DNA of 64,000 nt from the NCBI GenBank assembly GCA_002914805.1, contig JXTB01000068.1, forward strand, positions 645,364-709,363, given 5' to 3'. The stretch comes from Parasponia andersonii (taxonomy: Eukaryota; Streptophyta; Magnoliopsida; Rosales; Cannabaceae). The notes under the pieces were generated by a model. It saw only the letters and a program-made list of their open reading frames with translations, searched no databases and was not told where the DNA came from. The position numbers and the translations under genes were made by a program. Shown piece after piece: positions 25,501-37,133 of this stretch (position 1 is its first letter; each line of letters starts with the position of its first letter).

Positions 25501-26200
25501 ACTACTATGATTCCAGTCTATGGCACTCTTCCAAGGCCCACACATATATGGATTGGATCAACTCTAAATACTAAATGTAACATCACTCAGCCTCACCCAA
25601 AAGTGTTAGCTTGAATGCAGTTTTGAGCTCATAAATCACTACTTAAATACAAATGATCTTCTCATAGTATACCTAATGTGGAACTTAGGATGTTACAAAT
25701 TATATAAATATATGTTACTTACTTCTATGATCAAAATTTCGTATAGTTATTAAATAGTATGCATTATTTACCAAAATTTATACAACTATAAAAATTAAAA
25801 ATTCGAAGTTTATTATTAATTGTAGTTATCAAATTTATATAATTTGTAATAATTTATTTCTATTAAATATTTAATAATTTGTGACAAAAAAATTATCATT
25901 ATAATAATTACATAATTAGAGATTATTATTGCGTAAATTCAAAATTCGTGACCAAAAATAGTAAAATAAGAATAATTCGGGATCATTATAATAGAGATAA
26001 GAGGCAAATGAAAGACAAATGGTACATATAAGGAAAGTGGCAAAAATGAAAATAACCCGCATAATTAAAAAAAAAAAAAGGTGAAAATAACCAATTTTTT
26101 CTTTTGCTTACGGTAATCCAACGATCGAACGGTCCAAATACCCCTATTTGACTTCTATATGGTCATTGCTACTGCATCTCAACAGACTCTCTCCCCCAAT
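22571..26200. other. Intergenic, no gene seen
   Basis: Contains a block of short degenerate repeats of AAATTGATTTA and TTTAGTATATCAAAATATAT (about 22990-23170), a region of transposon-like T/A-rich words (23640-24750, weak inverted similarity between its ends), one ambiguous base at 24281, and two diverged copies of a ~70 bp sequence (25392-25460 and 25590-25655) containing AAAAGTGYTAG and TTTTGAGYTCAT. Confidence 0.45.
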
Positions 26201-26217
26201 ATCTGGCTTTGAGCTTT

Positions 26218-26226
26218 TTAGGGTTT
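26218..26226 (-). promoter_or_regulatory. Telo-box next to the eS27 start
   Basis: The minus strand reads AAACCCTAA, about 22 bases upstream of the ATG. Telo-boxes are a known hallmark of plant ribosomal-protein promoters and leaders, which supports the gene call. Confidence 0.7.
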
Positions 26227-26247
26227 TCTGTGTTCTCAGCTTCCAGA

Positions 26248-26996
<749 letters not shown>

Positions 26997-28497
26997 ATAT
27001 TTTCACTTCATCTGACTATGGTGGGAGAGGTTTTTTTTTTTTTTTTTTTCTGGTTTTTCTAGTCAGTTATTACTTGTTATAGGGACTGAAATGAGGCCTG
27101 TTCTGTTCCTGCTGTTGATTTTGGTTATGCTTTTTGAACCATGAACACTGCAAATTTTTGTTTCTTCACTTTAAGCTATGAAGATAGGAAGAAAGAAAAG
27201 GGTAAATTACTTGGGAAAGGGAAATGCTTTTCCTTTGTTTTGTTGTGTTTGGTTATTGGTATGAGAGTTAAGAGATTGGAAATCAAATTGTAATCTTCTC
27301 CCTTGTTCTGGTAAGAAGGTAGAGGGGAGAAGGGGGAATGTTTTCTTTGTAGGATTCTCGCTCTATCTTTAGGTTGTTTTTTTTATGATGGTATTATAAG
27401 TATAATTATGTAATTGTCAATCAAAGTCTTTGTCCTAAAATCTTTCCAACTTGGAAGGATTAAGAACTAGTTCTAAGGATTTGAAATCCCTCGTCTCCGA
27501 CAATCATTCTCAGCAAACAATCATATCGCAAATCTGTCCAATAATCCTCTCACCCTTCTATTTTTTTCCTCTTGCCAACCACACAGTGGATTATTGATAT
27601 GTTGAAGATAACATATTTCTTGTGTAATGGTTTGAAGCATTCTGCTTGAATTTGGAACTTGACATGTCAATTCCAGTGAAGAAAATGTTTTCTACCTCTG
27701 CTATGGGTTTCTATTTATACTCATACATGAATACATCCTTAGAAAAGATAGATTCGTGAATTTAGATTGACTGGTAGATCTATAAACAAAATTGTCAGAA
27801 AAGTAAGTCGTGTGATAAGTTCGTTAATTTTTTGGAGCGATTAGTAAATTAAGATTGATCATTAAACGAAAACGACTCCACATTTGTCGAAAGGTTGTGT
27901 CATGTGTGCGTTTAATGATACTAATGCATTTTTAAAAGAAAATTGGATTGGAGGGGCTTCTTGATTTATTTCTCTACATAACATAAAGGGGACCAAATTC
28001 CAAGCGATGAGAAGATTTGTTTAGTGGCAAATTTTCGAGTTCGACATAAGTAGGGTGTAGAATTGTCTAGTGATTGTTTCTTTTCAGTTTATTTTTGCTA
28101 GACATGCATTATATATCATCGACCTCAACTTTAATATTATATCTCTGCGATGATCGTCAGTTTTTGTAATGCAATGACTTCCAAATAGCAGAATTTTATT
28201 TAGGTAGTTAAGAAAAAGAGTAAATAAACAAAAGTAACCACACTCACTCAAACGAGCAAGCTACATTATTTTCCTTAAAAACAAAACCAATATTATTTAG
28301 TATCTGGTACTTATCACTTGATTTCACAAGTACTATTACTGGACTATAAACATGTATTTTATACTAGCTAGTTTATGGCAACGTGAAACATAGCCATACA
28401 CCGTCATAAAACACATGTAGTCCAGTGAACACATATTGGCTACTTGTACTCGCGTTTATAAAGTGATCTCCAGGCTATAATATTTTTTATAAATTTC
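26997..28497. other. eS27 3' region and intergenic sequence
   Basis: Holds the eS27 3' untranslated region (T run near 27031-27049) and non-repetitive sequence up to the next gene. No further gene was recognised. Confidence 0.5.
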
Positions 28498-29019
28498 CTA
28501 CTCCGAATGTTCAAGTGACGCCTCCATTTTTTCGGCGATTTGCCTGATCCACTCGTTGTATTCTGCCACCATACCATCCAATGTGGACCCCTCTATGGGA
28601 TCGACTGAAAAAGACCATTCAATCACACAGCCATGTTGATGATCCCGATCATGAGCTTTATCAGCCGGGAAGATCTTCACCGTCGAAACATATGACTTGT
28701 GTCCTATATTGTTCTCCAAAAGCTCATAGGTTAAGATATGTTCAGCATGATCAACAGCTAGGAGTCTGTCTTTGCCCCAGGGCTTCTCATCAGCCTCGCC
28801 GTTGCCTGATGAGGTCAGCGACCCGGACCAGTATCTGATGCAGCCAGGCTCACCATTGGCCCCGTGGACGCCATAACAAACCTCTATGTTTGTAGGAAAC
28901 CACCTGTGGAAGTTAAAGAAGTCCGTGAATAGAGGCCATATTTGGTCAACAGTGGCTTTGTCTAGCTTTGCAGAAACCTTGGCCTCCCACTTGGCCTTTG
29001 GATGATTATCCTTCTCCAT
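28498..29019 (-). CDS. SRPBCC / lachrymatory-factor-synthase-like protein, array copy 3
   Basis: A single-exon gene of 173 residues starting MEKDNHPKAKWEAKVSAKL. It has IWPLFTDFFNFHRWFP, GCIRYWSG with Arg62, and WGKDRLL, where Asp84 stands in place of the Glu found in the other copies and in onion LFS. The core strands are intact (YVSTVKIF, CVIEWSFSVDP) and the C-terminal helix is complete (WIRQIAEKMEASLEH). Nearest relatives in the window are copies 2 and 4. A TATA-like box lies about 100 bases upstream. Function is unknown; the Glu to Asp change could alter acid/base chemistry if the onion mechanism applied. Confidence 0.92.
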   Translation of the reverse strand: MEKDNHPKAKWEAKVSAKLDKATVDQIWPLFTDFFNFHRWFPTNIEVCYGVHGANGEPGCIRYWSGSLTSSGNGEADEKPWGKDRLLAVDHAEHILTYELLENNIGHKSYVSTVKIFPADKAHDRDHQHGCVIEWSFSVDPIEGSTLDGMVAEYNEWIRQIAEKMEASLEHSE

Positions 29020-29120
29020 CTGAAAGAAAGAGATTGATATATTGAGATATTAGAGAGAGAAGGTTATCTGAAACAACTAAGTAATCAAGATAGATGAACA
29101 AGAAGTGAGGCCATGAGGGG

Positions 29121-29128
29121 GTTTATAT
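29121..29128 (-). promoter_or_regulatory. TATA-like box of array copy 3
   Basis: The minus strand reads ATATAAAC followed by CCCCTC, similar to TATATAAGTCC upstream of copy 2 and at nearly the same distance from the ATG. Confidence 0.5.
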
Positions 29129-30844
29129 GGACACTCGGGGGGATCAAAATTTCTAAACTCTTACGAGATTGATCACACAATGTCAAGCATGTGCATGGAA
29201 TTAAGGGGCTAATTCCTTGAAACTAGGACATCAATATCATCATATAACATATAAATAATGTGATTTTACTGTTATCTTGACCATATTCAGAGCAAAACAC
29301 CGTATATATATGGTTTTTGTGTCTTACTAGACGACCATCGACCAATATTTTTGTGCCTTTGACGGATGAATTCTCTTGGAATAGTAATATTCAACTCTTA
29401 CGGCCGCATTAATTTCTTCCATATGTATTTGTTTTTTCAAAAATTTGTAAGAGATCACAAGGTAATCGATTTTGAAACTTTGTATCGAAGAATGAAGATA
29501 AACGTTATGAGTAAATATGCGTTATTACTTCCTTTTTAAAAAAAAAAAAAAAAAAGAGGAATATGCGTTATTACTTCTAATATAACTTTTTTGTTCCTTT
29601 CTTCACTATTATACATTTTTCTCAAATATACGTAGGTTTTGGTAACATTATGGATTTTTAGAAGTGGCCGGGGACTTGAAGTCTAATGACAAACCTAACG
29701 GCTAGGAGAAAATAATCGATTGCTTGACTTATTGGACCCTAGGAATTAAATAAGTAGCACGTAATTGGGACATAAATAGAAGGACAGTTGGCACGCAAGT
29801 CATCCATGACATCATGGTCCTTGAAATAATAAGTGGTTTCCTTTCAAAAAAAGAAATAATAAGTGGTTCAATTCGTCTTTGAATTTATTTTTAAGTGACG
29901 ATTCAGTTCAAAACATAATTAAATTTTGGAATTCAATCTATATATCCCAGAATTTTTGGCTGAAATTAGAAAAAATAAAAAAGAATGAAGAGAGCAATAT
30001 AAAAAAAAAAAAAAAAAGAAAGAAGAGCGAGAAAGAAGCTAAGAAATATAATTTCTAGAGAAAATTTCAGAGACCAAGAAGAAATAAAAGTGATAAAAAA
30101 AACTAAAGATTTAAATTTACATTTTTTTTTAGATTTTTGCTTTTAATTTTATCTTTTTCAGCCATCCAGGTGATATACACATGAAAATGTTGTATACAGT
30201 TTAATAGAGTTAGCAGTTTTGGTTAAATTATTGCTTAGATATAAATTCAAAGACTATTTCGAGGTCATTTTTATTTTTGAGATAATATCATTTTTATATT
30301 TTGTATTTTGACATTTTATTCAGATTATATTTTATGTTTCGATTATTATCAATATTGATCATTCGATTTAAAATTTATTACAAATTTATACCTTAACACC
30401 AATTTAAAAAAATTAATTTACTAAGATAATTTAATAAACTTATTATATGATCAATTTTTATATAATTTATTTTCAATTTTTTAAATAGTATCTTGTTAAA
30501 TTAACTAGGTCAATGTTGATAACTTAATAACAACAAAAACACAAGGTATAATTGGCACAAAATATTAAAATACAAAATATAAAATTGATATTTTTATATT
30601 TTTAGGAATGACAGTGCTACATCTCAAAAAGTTTAGCAAGGTGCCAATTATCTGAATTAGAAATACTTTAAATCCGTCGAGCGTCAACATGACCTTATTA
30701 TGGCAATTAATCTCATGACATAATAATTTTTTTTCTCTTTTTTTTAGTACCTCAGATTATAATTTTAATTAAAGTTTGTTTCAGTTTGCTCTAGCTTATA
30801 GCTCAAACTGCCCAAAAAATAGTAAAAATAAATAAACTAAAATA
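29129..30844. other. Intergenic with one MITE-like element
   Basis: No gene seen. It contains A/T runs, a short duplication near 29840-29870, and the inverted-repeat element at 30295-30591. Confidence 0.5.
30295..30591. mobile_element. MITE-like element with ~60-70 bp terminal inverted repeats
   Basis: The left end ATATCATTTTTATATTTTGT pairs with the right end, whose reverse complement reads ATATCAATTTTATATTTTGT. Similarity extends through TATTTTG.CATTTT and ATTATT. Internal blocks (TTTATTACAAATTT) are shared with the larger element at 50374-51456, so both look like one family. Confidence 0.6.
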
Positions 30845-30887
30845 GCCCATATACATGTAAAAGTATGTGAACATATACATATACATG

Positions 30888-30922
<35 letters not shown>

Positions 30923-31432
30923 ACATGTGAATACTTAAATGGTGTGCAAATGGCATTCAAATCATGTAAAGGTTGGTGAAGGAATAGTGAGCCTACCTTA
31001 TAAATAGAGGCTTCATTTCTTTATTTTCTTCATTCCAAAACTTGAAAGCATTTTAAGTTCTCTCTTCTAATTAAATAATTTATTTTCTCTTTGTTTCTCT
31101 TTTCAAAGAGAGTAGAATTTCTTTATGAAAGAAGATGTTTCAAAGAGTGGTAGTGTAAGGTGTGAGTGAGAGAATACTTGTGAGAAAGTACTTGGTTGTA
31201 TTAAGGTCATTGGGTAAAAAAAAAAGACAATCTATATGATTGTAGAAACTTTTCATGTAATAAATTTTTTTCTGAGAGACAATAGTTTTTCTCCTGATTT
31301 GGGAGTATTCCACCTAAATTCTTATGTTGTGAGATTTATTTCTATTCCATATTATTATTTCTCTGTTATTCTGATATTGCTTTGAAGTAAGATCCTGGGA
31401 ACGCTGAATTTAGGTCGGTTAGATTCCCAACA
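30845..31432 (+). repeat. 5' LTR of the copia element
   Basis: Shares with the 3' LTR the words GACATGTG.ATAC, CCTATAAATAGAGGCTT-type TATA box, CAAGTTCTCTCTTCTAA, TTTCTCTTTGTTTCTC and TTATTATTTCTCTGTTATTC. It ends TTCCCAACA before the PBS. The first ~15 bases are hard to place. Confidence 0.75.
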
Positions 31433-31571
31433 AGTAGTATCAAAGCATGGTTCTTCGATACACTATAGCTCGGTATTAGTCTAAAAAAATTCTTTGTAAT
31501 GAGGTTGTGTTCCCTTTAATCATTCTTAGAAATTTTTTTAGCAGTTTTTCAAGTTAGAAGTGTGAAACGAG

Positions 31572-32380
31572 ATGTCAAGAAATAAAATTTTAATTTTAGT
31601 TAGGGCTGATGTGGAGAAATTAGATGGGAATATCAATTTTGACTTGTGGTAAATATAATTCAAGGATTTATTGATTCAATCTGGATTACATAAGATTTTG
31701 AAAGACAGAGAGGCTTATAAGGGCAAAGATTTTGAAAAATTCAGTATAAGCGATGAAGACTGAGATGATCTAGATGAGAGAGCTGCAAGTGCGATACGTA
31801 TATACCTGACCAAAAATGTCCTTGCGAATATGCTTAGAATAACGACGGCCAAAGATTTCTAAAGAAAGCTTAAAGAATTGTATCAAGTGAAAAATGTCTC
31901 AAATCAAGTGTACTTAAAGGAGCAGTTTCATACATTGCGTATGAATGAATATATGAAAATTTCTGATCATCTAAGTATCTTGAATAGTATCGTTTTCGAA
32001 CTAGAGGCTATTGGAGTAAAGATTCTAGATAAAGATAATATGTTGCAATTCATCTGGTCTCTTCCACCTTCTGATGAGCATATAAAACCTATTTTAGTGC
32101 ATAGGAAGGAGGCTGTAATTTTTTCTAAAGTCACAAGTAAACTTTTGTCTGGAAAAAAAAGGCTGGTGGTGAAAGTAATATTCCATTTGAGGGTTTAGCA
32201 TTGGCAGTTGACATTAGGAAGAAAAACTCCGAAAAAAAGAATGTAATCTGCTAGAGGTGTGGATAATCTAGGTACCTGAAAGGAAATTATCAAAAAAGTG
32301 TAGCAGATTCGGCTAAAAGCTCCAAATTTGGTGATGTTGCTAATATTATCTCTCATGATGACGATGATCTTGTCTTTTGA
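31572..32380 (+). pseudogene. Copia gag (UBN2-type) with multiple stops
   Basis: From ATG 31572 the frame gives a typical copia gag start (VEKLDGNINFDLW), then four stops before about 31862. A 107-codon open stretch from 31878 carries KEQFHTLRMNE, ISDHLSILN, ELEAIGVKI and IWSLPPSDEHIKPIL, typical of the UBN2 gag domain. A decayed CCHC knuckle follows near 32255-32310. Not functional. Confidence 0.8.
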
Positions 32381-32746
32381 TCATGATATGTGCATCCTTA
32401 TATTGTGCCACTTATCTCTAAAGATTTCTTGAAAGAAGATGTGTCATAATTAGTGGTAGCAAATTTGTACACAAGCATTGATTTGGCGTTGATGTAAGGT
32501 ATGTGCTGAATGATGTCGATGGTTGATGGACTCCTGGAGAAGCCAAACGTGGGAGTCAGCACCATAATTATCAGCAAGGTTCTCTCGATATGAGCCGAGA
32601 TGAAAATCCTATAATTCGTCAATTCTAAATGGTATGCTCATATGGTAGAGTATGATTATCAGTAAAGACAATGATAGCAACATAAGTTATGAGATGAGAT
32701 ATATATAAAGACGTGATTGAAATTAAGTCTTCAAGTAGGAGATTAT

Positions 32747-33346
32747 TGATGTATATGAACATGTGTAAATAAATATGTGTGAAAACATATGAACGTATAC
32801 ATATGAACATATATATATGTGAAGACATGTGGATACCTAAATAGTGTGCAAACTGCGTTCAAACCGTGTTCAAATTGCGTGGAAGTTGGTGAAGGATTGG
32901 TAAGCCTAACCTATAAATAGAGGCTTTATTTTTTTATTCTCTTCGTCTCAAAACTTAAAAATATTTCAAGTTCTCTCTTCTAACTAAATTATTTCTTTTC
33001 TCTTTGTTTCTCCTTTCAAAGAAAGTAGAATTTCTTTGTGAATGAAGAGGTTTCAAATAGTGGCGATGTAAAGTGTGAATGAAAGAATATTTATGAGAAC
33101 TTGCTTAGTTGTATTGGGGTCATTTGGTAGAAAAGAGAGCAATTTATGTGATTGTAGAAATTTTTCATATAGTGAAATTTTTTTCTAAGAGACAATGATT
33201 TTTTTTCCTGATTTGAGAGTTTTCCACTTAAATTCTTGTACTATGAGATTAGTTTTTATTCCTTATTATTATTTCTCTGTTATTCTGATATTTTTTTGAA
33301 ATGAGATCCTAAAAGCATTGCATCTGAATCGATCAGATTCCTTACA
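32747..33346 (+). repeat. 3' LTR of the copia element
   Basis: Starts TGATGTATATGAAC after a purine-rich AGTAGGAGATTAT tract and ends TTCCTTACA. It contains CCTATAAATAGAGGC. No clean target duplication was found; GAATA follows here against AAATA before the 5' LTR. Confidence 0.75.
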
Positions 33347-33495
33347 GAATATTGATATTTATTTCATCTGAATATTAAACAATAGGCAATAATTTTGTTC
33401 AAATGCTCCATGAGTTATGTTGTGCTGAAAAACATATGGATCTTAATCTTTAGAAGCATGAACGTTAAAATAATCAATGTCTAATGTAATCAGTA

Positions 33496-33794
33496 GGTAC
33501 TTTTTTTACTTTATGCATATGTATCAATTTGGCTAATGAAAATTTATTTTTTATATTTTTTTATAATAAAAAATAAAAATAATATTAATAATGTACGTCT
33601 TTTTATGTATTTCATTATAATCATTAGATTACTATTTAAATTGGATCACCATTAAATAGTAATAATGCACGTATTTTTATGTATTTCATTATAATTATTA
33701 GATTACCATTTAAATTGAATCACCACTAAATAGTGATCCAATAATTTTAAAAAAAATAACTATAGGTAAAAAATATACTCAATGAATTAGTAAT
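33496..33794 (+). mobile_element. MITE-like dispersed element, family copy B
   Basis: Shows the family blocks GGTAC, TTTGGCTAATGAAAATTTAT, TAATAATGYACGT, TTTATGTATTTCATTATAAT, GTGATCCAATAATT and CAATGAATTAGTAA. A 72-75 bp internal segment is tandemly duplicated (33585-33657 and 33660-33731). Confidence 0.55.
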
Positions 33795-35294
33795 TATATA
33801 TATATATATATATAAATATATGCTTTCTTTAGGTGGAAGTTTATATTTCTCTCTATAACTCTAATTTCTTGGGATACTACTTGGCTCGTGAGATAATTTT
33901 TAAGATCTAAGTCTGATAGGGTTTTGTTATTTTATTTTTTTTAAAATAATCATTATTTCCGAGTGAATTTAGTTAGTATAGATTTAATTGTTTGCTTTGA
34001 GTCTAAATCTATGGATTCAATTTTTTTTACTACTGTTGTGTACTATTAGTGGGGTTTTTTTTTTTTTTATATATATAGATTTGAAGGTTATAAATTCCAC
34101 ATCTAGGAAAATCAATATTGATAAATATCAATCTCTGTGAAAGATCTGCTATCATATCTCTTAGAAGAGTATATTCGAGTTGTAAAGAATCTTTTGAAAG
34201 AATAGAAAGACACTGGCTTAAAATTTCTAGTTATTAGAGCCTGGTACATTAAGATCTCATTAATAGTATAAGCTGCGATTGAGCTATTGAACGTATTTCG
34301 CCTATTTTTCCTCCTTTTTTTTTTTTTTTTTATCATCATGCTTCTTAACCATGTATTAGTGATGAAGGTTTATATGATTTAGCCAGGTTTATTTTAGGAG
34401 TGGAGAGTGAATTTATTTGATTTGAGAAACTTCTTCCTCCAATGGAACTCTATTTGTAAAAAAGAAATTCCTTTTTCAACAATAGGTTTGTTATTATTTT
34501 TTAAAGCGAAAAAAACTAATGTTTCTATGCATAAACTGAAAAATTCAAATAAAAAAGATATTTTTAAAATGTGAAATGTCCAAAATAGACATCCGCTTGG
34601 ATTTAGGGATGCCAAAAGCATTTTTGGTGCCAGCACCACGTAAATTTGTTTGGATGAGTATACTTTTAGGTCTCGCCAGATGTACTCTCATCTGATGCAG
34701 AATTGTAATAGCCAATAACAAAACAAACATATTATGTAATGTTGACACATAAAATAAAACAATTTGAAAGGCACAGTCTAAGGTTACATGAGTCATTTAG
34801 GCTTTAGCATAAGGTGAAAAGTTTCTTTTCATGTGGTTTCTTTTCATTAATTATTTTTTTCCCTCCTATAAAAAAAATCTTCGTCTGTAATGATTTAAAA
34901 CTAAGTACATGGCAGAAAAATTTTTTCCGTTTAAAGAATAAATAGAAGAATTTGACACTTCATACTCAAAAATATTCCTCATCCAAGCAAAACACGTTAT
35001 CGATAATTTTTCTCCCAAAAGATAATTATCATTTTTATTTGGAATAATATTCTCTAATGTGTCTGTTCAATCGCATAGTTCTAAAAGGTGACATATTGAA
35101 GAAAAGTCACAGCAAATAAGACATACGGAAGATAAGAGAAGTTATCACACATGAAAAGGAAATTTATAAAATATCTAGAAGTGGCATTGGTAAAGCATAA
35201 TAGTTACATGCATCCAATTACATACCCACTCAGCACAAAATTCACGAAATAAAGTTAAATTGGACCACCCAAAAAAAAAAAAAAAAATCAAATA
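33795..35294. other. Intergenic, no gene seen
   Basis: AT-rich, with a TA microsatellite near 33798-33814 and a T-rich stretch near 34049-34070. It shows general resemblance to retroelement untranslated sequence but nothing I can classify. Confidence 0.4.
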
Positions 35295-35831
35295 TTACTC
35301 AGCTGACCATGACTCTAAATTTCCAAGCGTGGCTTCCATTCTCTGAGCCATGCGGTGTAACCCCACCTCATATTTCCTCACCAGATCGTCAAAGACCCAC
35401 CCTTCAACAGGATCAACGGCGAAGAACCACTCAATCACACAGCCACGTTGGTGATCATCACCTCCCGGGACGATCCTCACCGTTGAAACATAGGACTGGA
35501 ATCCAATGTTGCTTTCCACTATCTCATAGGTTAAACTACGTTGATCATGATCAATGGCTATCAGCCTCTCCTTGGACCAGCTAATGGGACGAGGACTGTG
35601 ATCATGATCATCATCACCACCTCCGTTGGATGGAATCGAGAACCCGGAGCAGTATCTGATGCAGCCGGGCTCACCGTTGGTGCCGTGGATCCCGTGGCAG
35701 CTGGTTAAGCTAGGAAACCATTTGTGGAAATTGAAAAAGTCTGTGAATAGCGGCCATATTTGACTTACGGTCGCATTTGGTAGCCTGGTTGAAACCTTTC
35801 CTTCCCACTTTTCTTGTAAAATCTTCTCCAT
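35295..35831 (-). CDS. SRPBCC / lachrymatory-factor-synthase-like protein, array copy 4
   Basis: A single-exon gene of 178 residues. The start is ATG 35831 (MEKILQEKWEGKVSTRL); the frame extends upstream only from a GTG at 35861. It has IWPLFTDFFNFHKWFP, GCIRYCSG with Arg59, and SWSKERL with Glu88, plus intact YVSTVRIV and GCVIEWFFAVDP strands and a C-terminal helix (YEVGLHRMAQRMEATL). A Gly/Asp/His-rich insertion (GGGDDDHDHSPRP) lies between the catalytic-like Arg and Glu and is longer than in the sister copies. All four array genes share orientation, single-exon structure and length, so they arose by local duplication. The nearby Tat element begins 360 bases upstream of its start. Confidence 0.93.
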   Translation of the reverse strand: MEKILQEKWEGKVSTRLPNATVSQIWPLFTDFFNFHKWFPSLTSCHGIHGTNGEPGCIRYCSGFSIPSNGGGDDDHDHSPRPISWSKERLIAIDHDQRSLTYEIVESNIGFQSYVSTVRIVPGGDDHQRGCVIEWFFAVDPVEGWVFDDLVRKYEVGLHRMAQRMEATLGNLESWSAE

Positions 35832-36188
35832 GAGAGAGAGAGAGAGAGTCCAAGGAATCACTAGAAGGAAAAAGGACTTTTAGTAATCGTGACAAAAGTG
35901 TTGTCAAACTCTTCTAAATTGTGTGAGATGCAAATTGAAAACTAAGATACGGACATCCAAAAATAAGGTTTAGTTTAATTGGAATTAATATATAATTGAC
36001 ATATCTCAGGCTGATTGCCATTTCACCTTAGCTTGTGACACCATTAGCCCAACGTGATAGAGAAATAGATAGGTTGAAGGTCATCAAGACGATTGATTAG
36101 AAATGATGGCATCTGTTCGCATCAAATTCGTTCACTAGTGTGAAATCTATGCTTCAATCAATATGGATCGCATCAAATCTACGATAGA

Positions 36189-36193
36189 GATAA
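36189..36193. repeat. Target-site duplication, left (GATAA)
   Basis: GATAA directly before the 5' LTR equals GATAA at 48666-48670 directly after the 3' LTR. This marks one 5 bp staggered integration event. Confidence 0.92.
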
Positions 36194-37023
36194 TGTGGGA
36201 CCCGTTCCCAAGTCATACGCCACGTGGATGATTAAGCGGCAGAACAGGTCACAAAAGGGGCCCACCGTCTGACAGGTGTCGAGAGTGATTAGCTAAAGGC
36301 CACGCGGGTCACACGTGATATCACAATCGGCCATCGGGCCGTCCGAAGTTAGGGCCGAGCCCATCACAGACCCTGGACAGTCTCGGCCCAGTCTGACCCT
36401 TACCTCGACAGCTGGGGGATTGGAAGCCCCAAGGGTCTTCCGCCAGAATACAATGGAAAGCAACTCACAACTCCAGACCTAGACAGAGCATTTAATGCGA
36501 TCTTGGATAGGCGTGCGTAAAGGGCAAGCCGTCCTGACAGAACGGTGATTTGTCCAAATCTCACCCCTGACAGACTCAAGCTGTAGGAGGCGGCGAAAAC
36601 TAAGCTACGGCGATACAGAGGAGATCACGGTAATCTCGGTCCGTGACCTCTGGGAAAAACTTTGAGAAGAAAGGTATTCAGTCCTGAGATTGAGACCCGC
36701 ATGGTTCACAATCTCAGGACTATATATATATGAGTCATGCATTCCTGAGAGGGGCATGTACACTTACAAAAAGAAGTATATAAAAAAAATTTATGAACAA
36801 GAAACAAACATATACTCATATAGAACTAATTCCTTGCTATCCTGAATCAAAGATAGACTACTGATTTAAGCATCGGAGAGTCTTTGTAGGTGGCCACTTT
36901 CGCCTCTCTGACCCTGCCTAGAGTTTAGAGTACTTTGGGATAGTGAGGACATGTGGACAGTTGGAGAATACAGTATCAGCAGTTCAGAGACACGTGAACG
37001 GCTGGTGAGAAACCGCTCCAACA
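36194..37023 (+). repeat. 5' LTR of Tat copy 2 (830 bp)
   Basis: Starts TGTGGGACCCG and ends CTCCAACA. It is colinear over its whole length with 47835-48665. The TATA-like run follows the inverted repeat at 36680-36721. Confidence 0.95.
36680..36721 (+). promoter_or_regulatory. 13 bp inverted repeat abutting the LTR TATA run
   Basis: AGTCCTGAGATTG (36680-36692) pairs perfectly with CAATCTCAGGACT (36709-36721), with a 16-base spacer. The right arm runs directly into TATATATATATGAG. It is also present at 48321-48362, at 60134-60175, and as a variant at 3691-3728. Confidence 0.8.
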
Positions 37024-37042
37024 GTTTGGCGCCATCTGTGGG
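37024..37042 (+). other. Primer binding site, copy 2
   Basis: GTTTGGCGCCATCTGTGGG lies directly after the 5' LTR. It differs by one base from copy 1. Confidence 0.78.
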
Positions 37043-37133
37043 AAAAGGTTGAGCGTGAGAAAAAGAGTAGGAGACTCATGATCGCGCTCTCCCCGAACAA
37101 AAAGTCATACAACATCTAATAGCATCCTCAAGG

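Larger units (their letters stand above)
30845..33346 (+). mobile_element. Internally deleted Ty1/copia LTR retrotransposon
   Basis: Two ~590-600 bp LTRs (30845-31432 and 32747-33346) flank only 1.3 kb of internal DNA. The PBS-like GTAGTATCAAAGCATGG follows the 5' LTR and resembles the initiator-Met tRNA PBS of copia elements. The internal part has a decayed gag and no recognisable integrase, RT or RNase H, so it cannot be autonomous. The LTRs are clearly diverged from each other, so it is old. The exact 5' boundary is uncertain because it is AT-rich. Confidence 0.82.

Noticed and set aside
35832..35861. Ten-residue N-terminal extension of array copy 4
   Set aside because: It starts at GTG; the ATG at 35831 aligns with the starts of the other copies.
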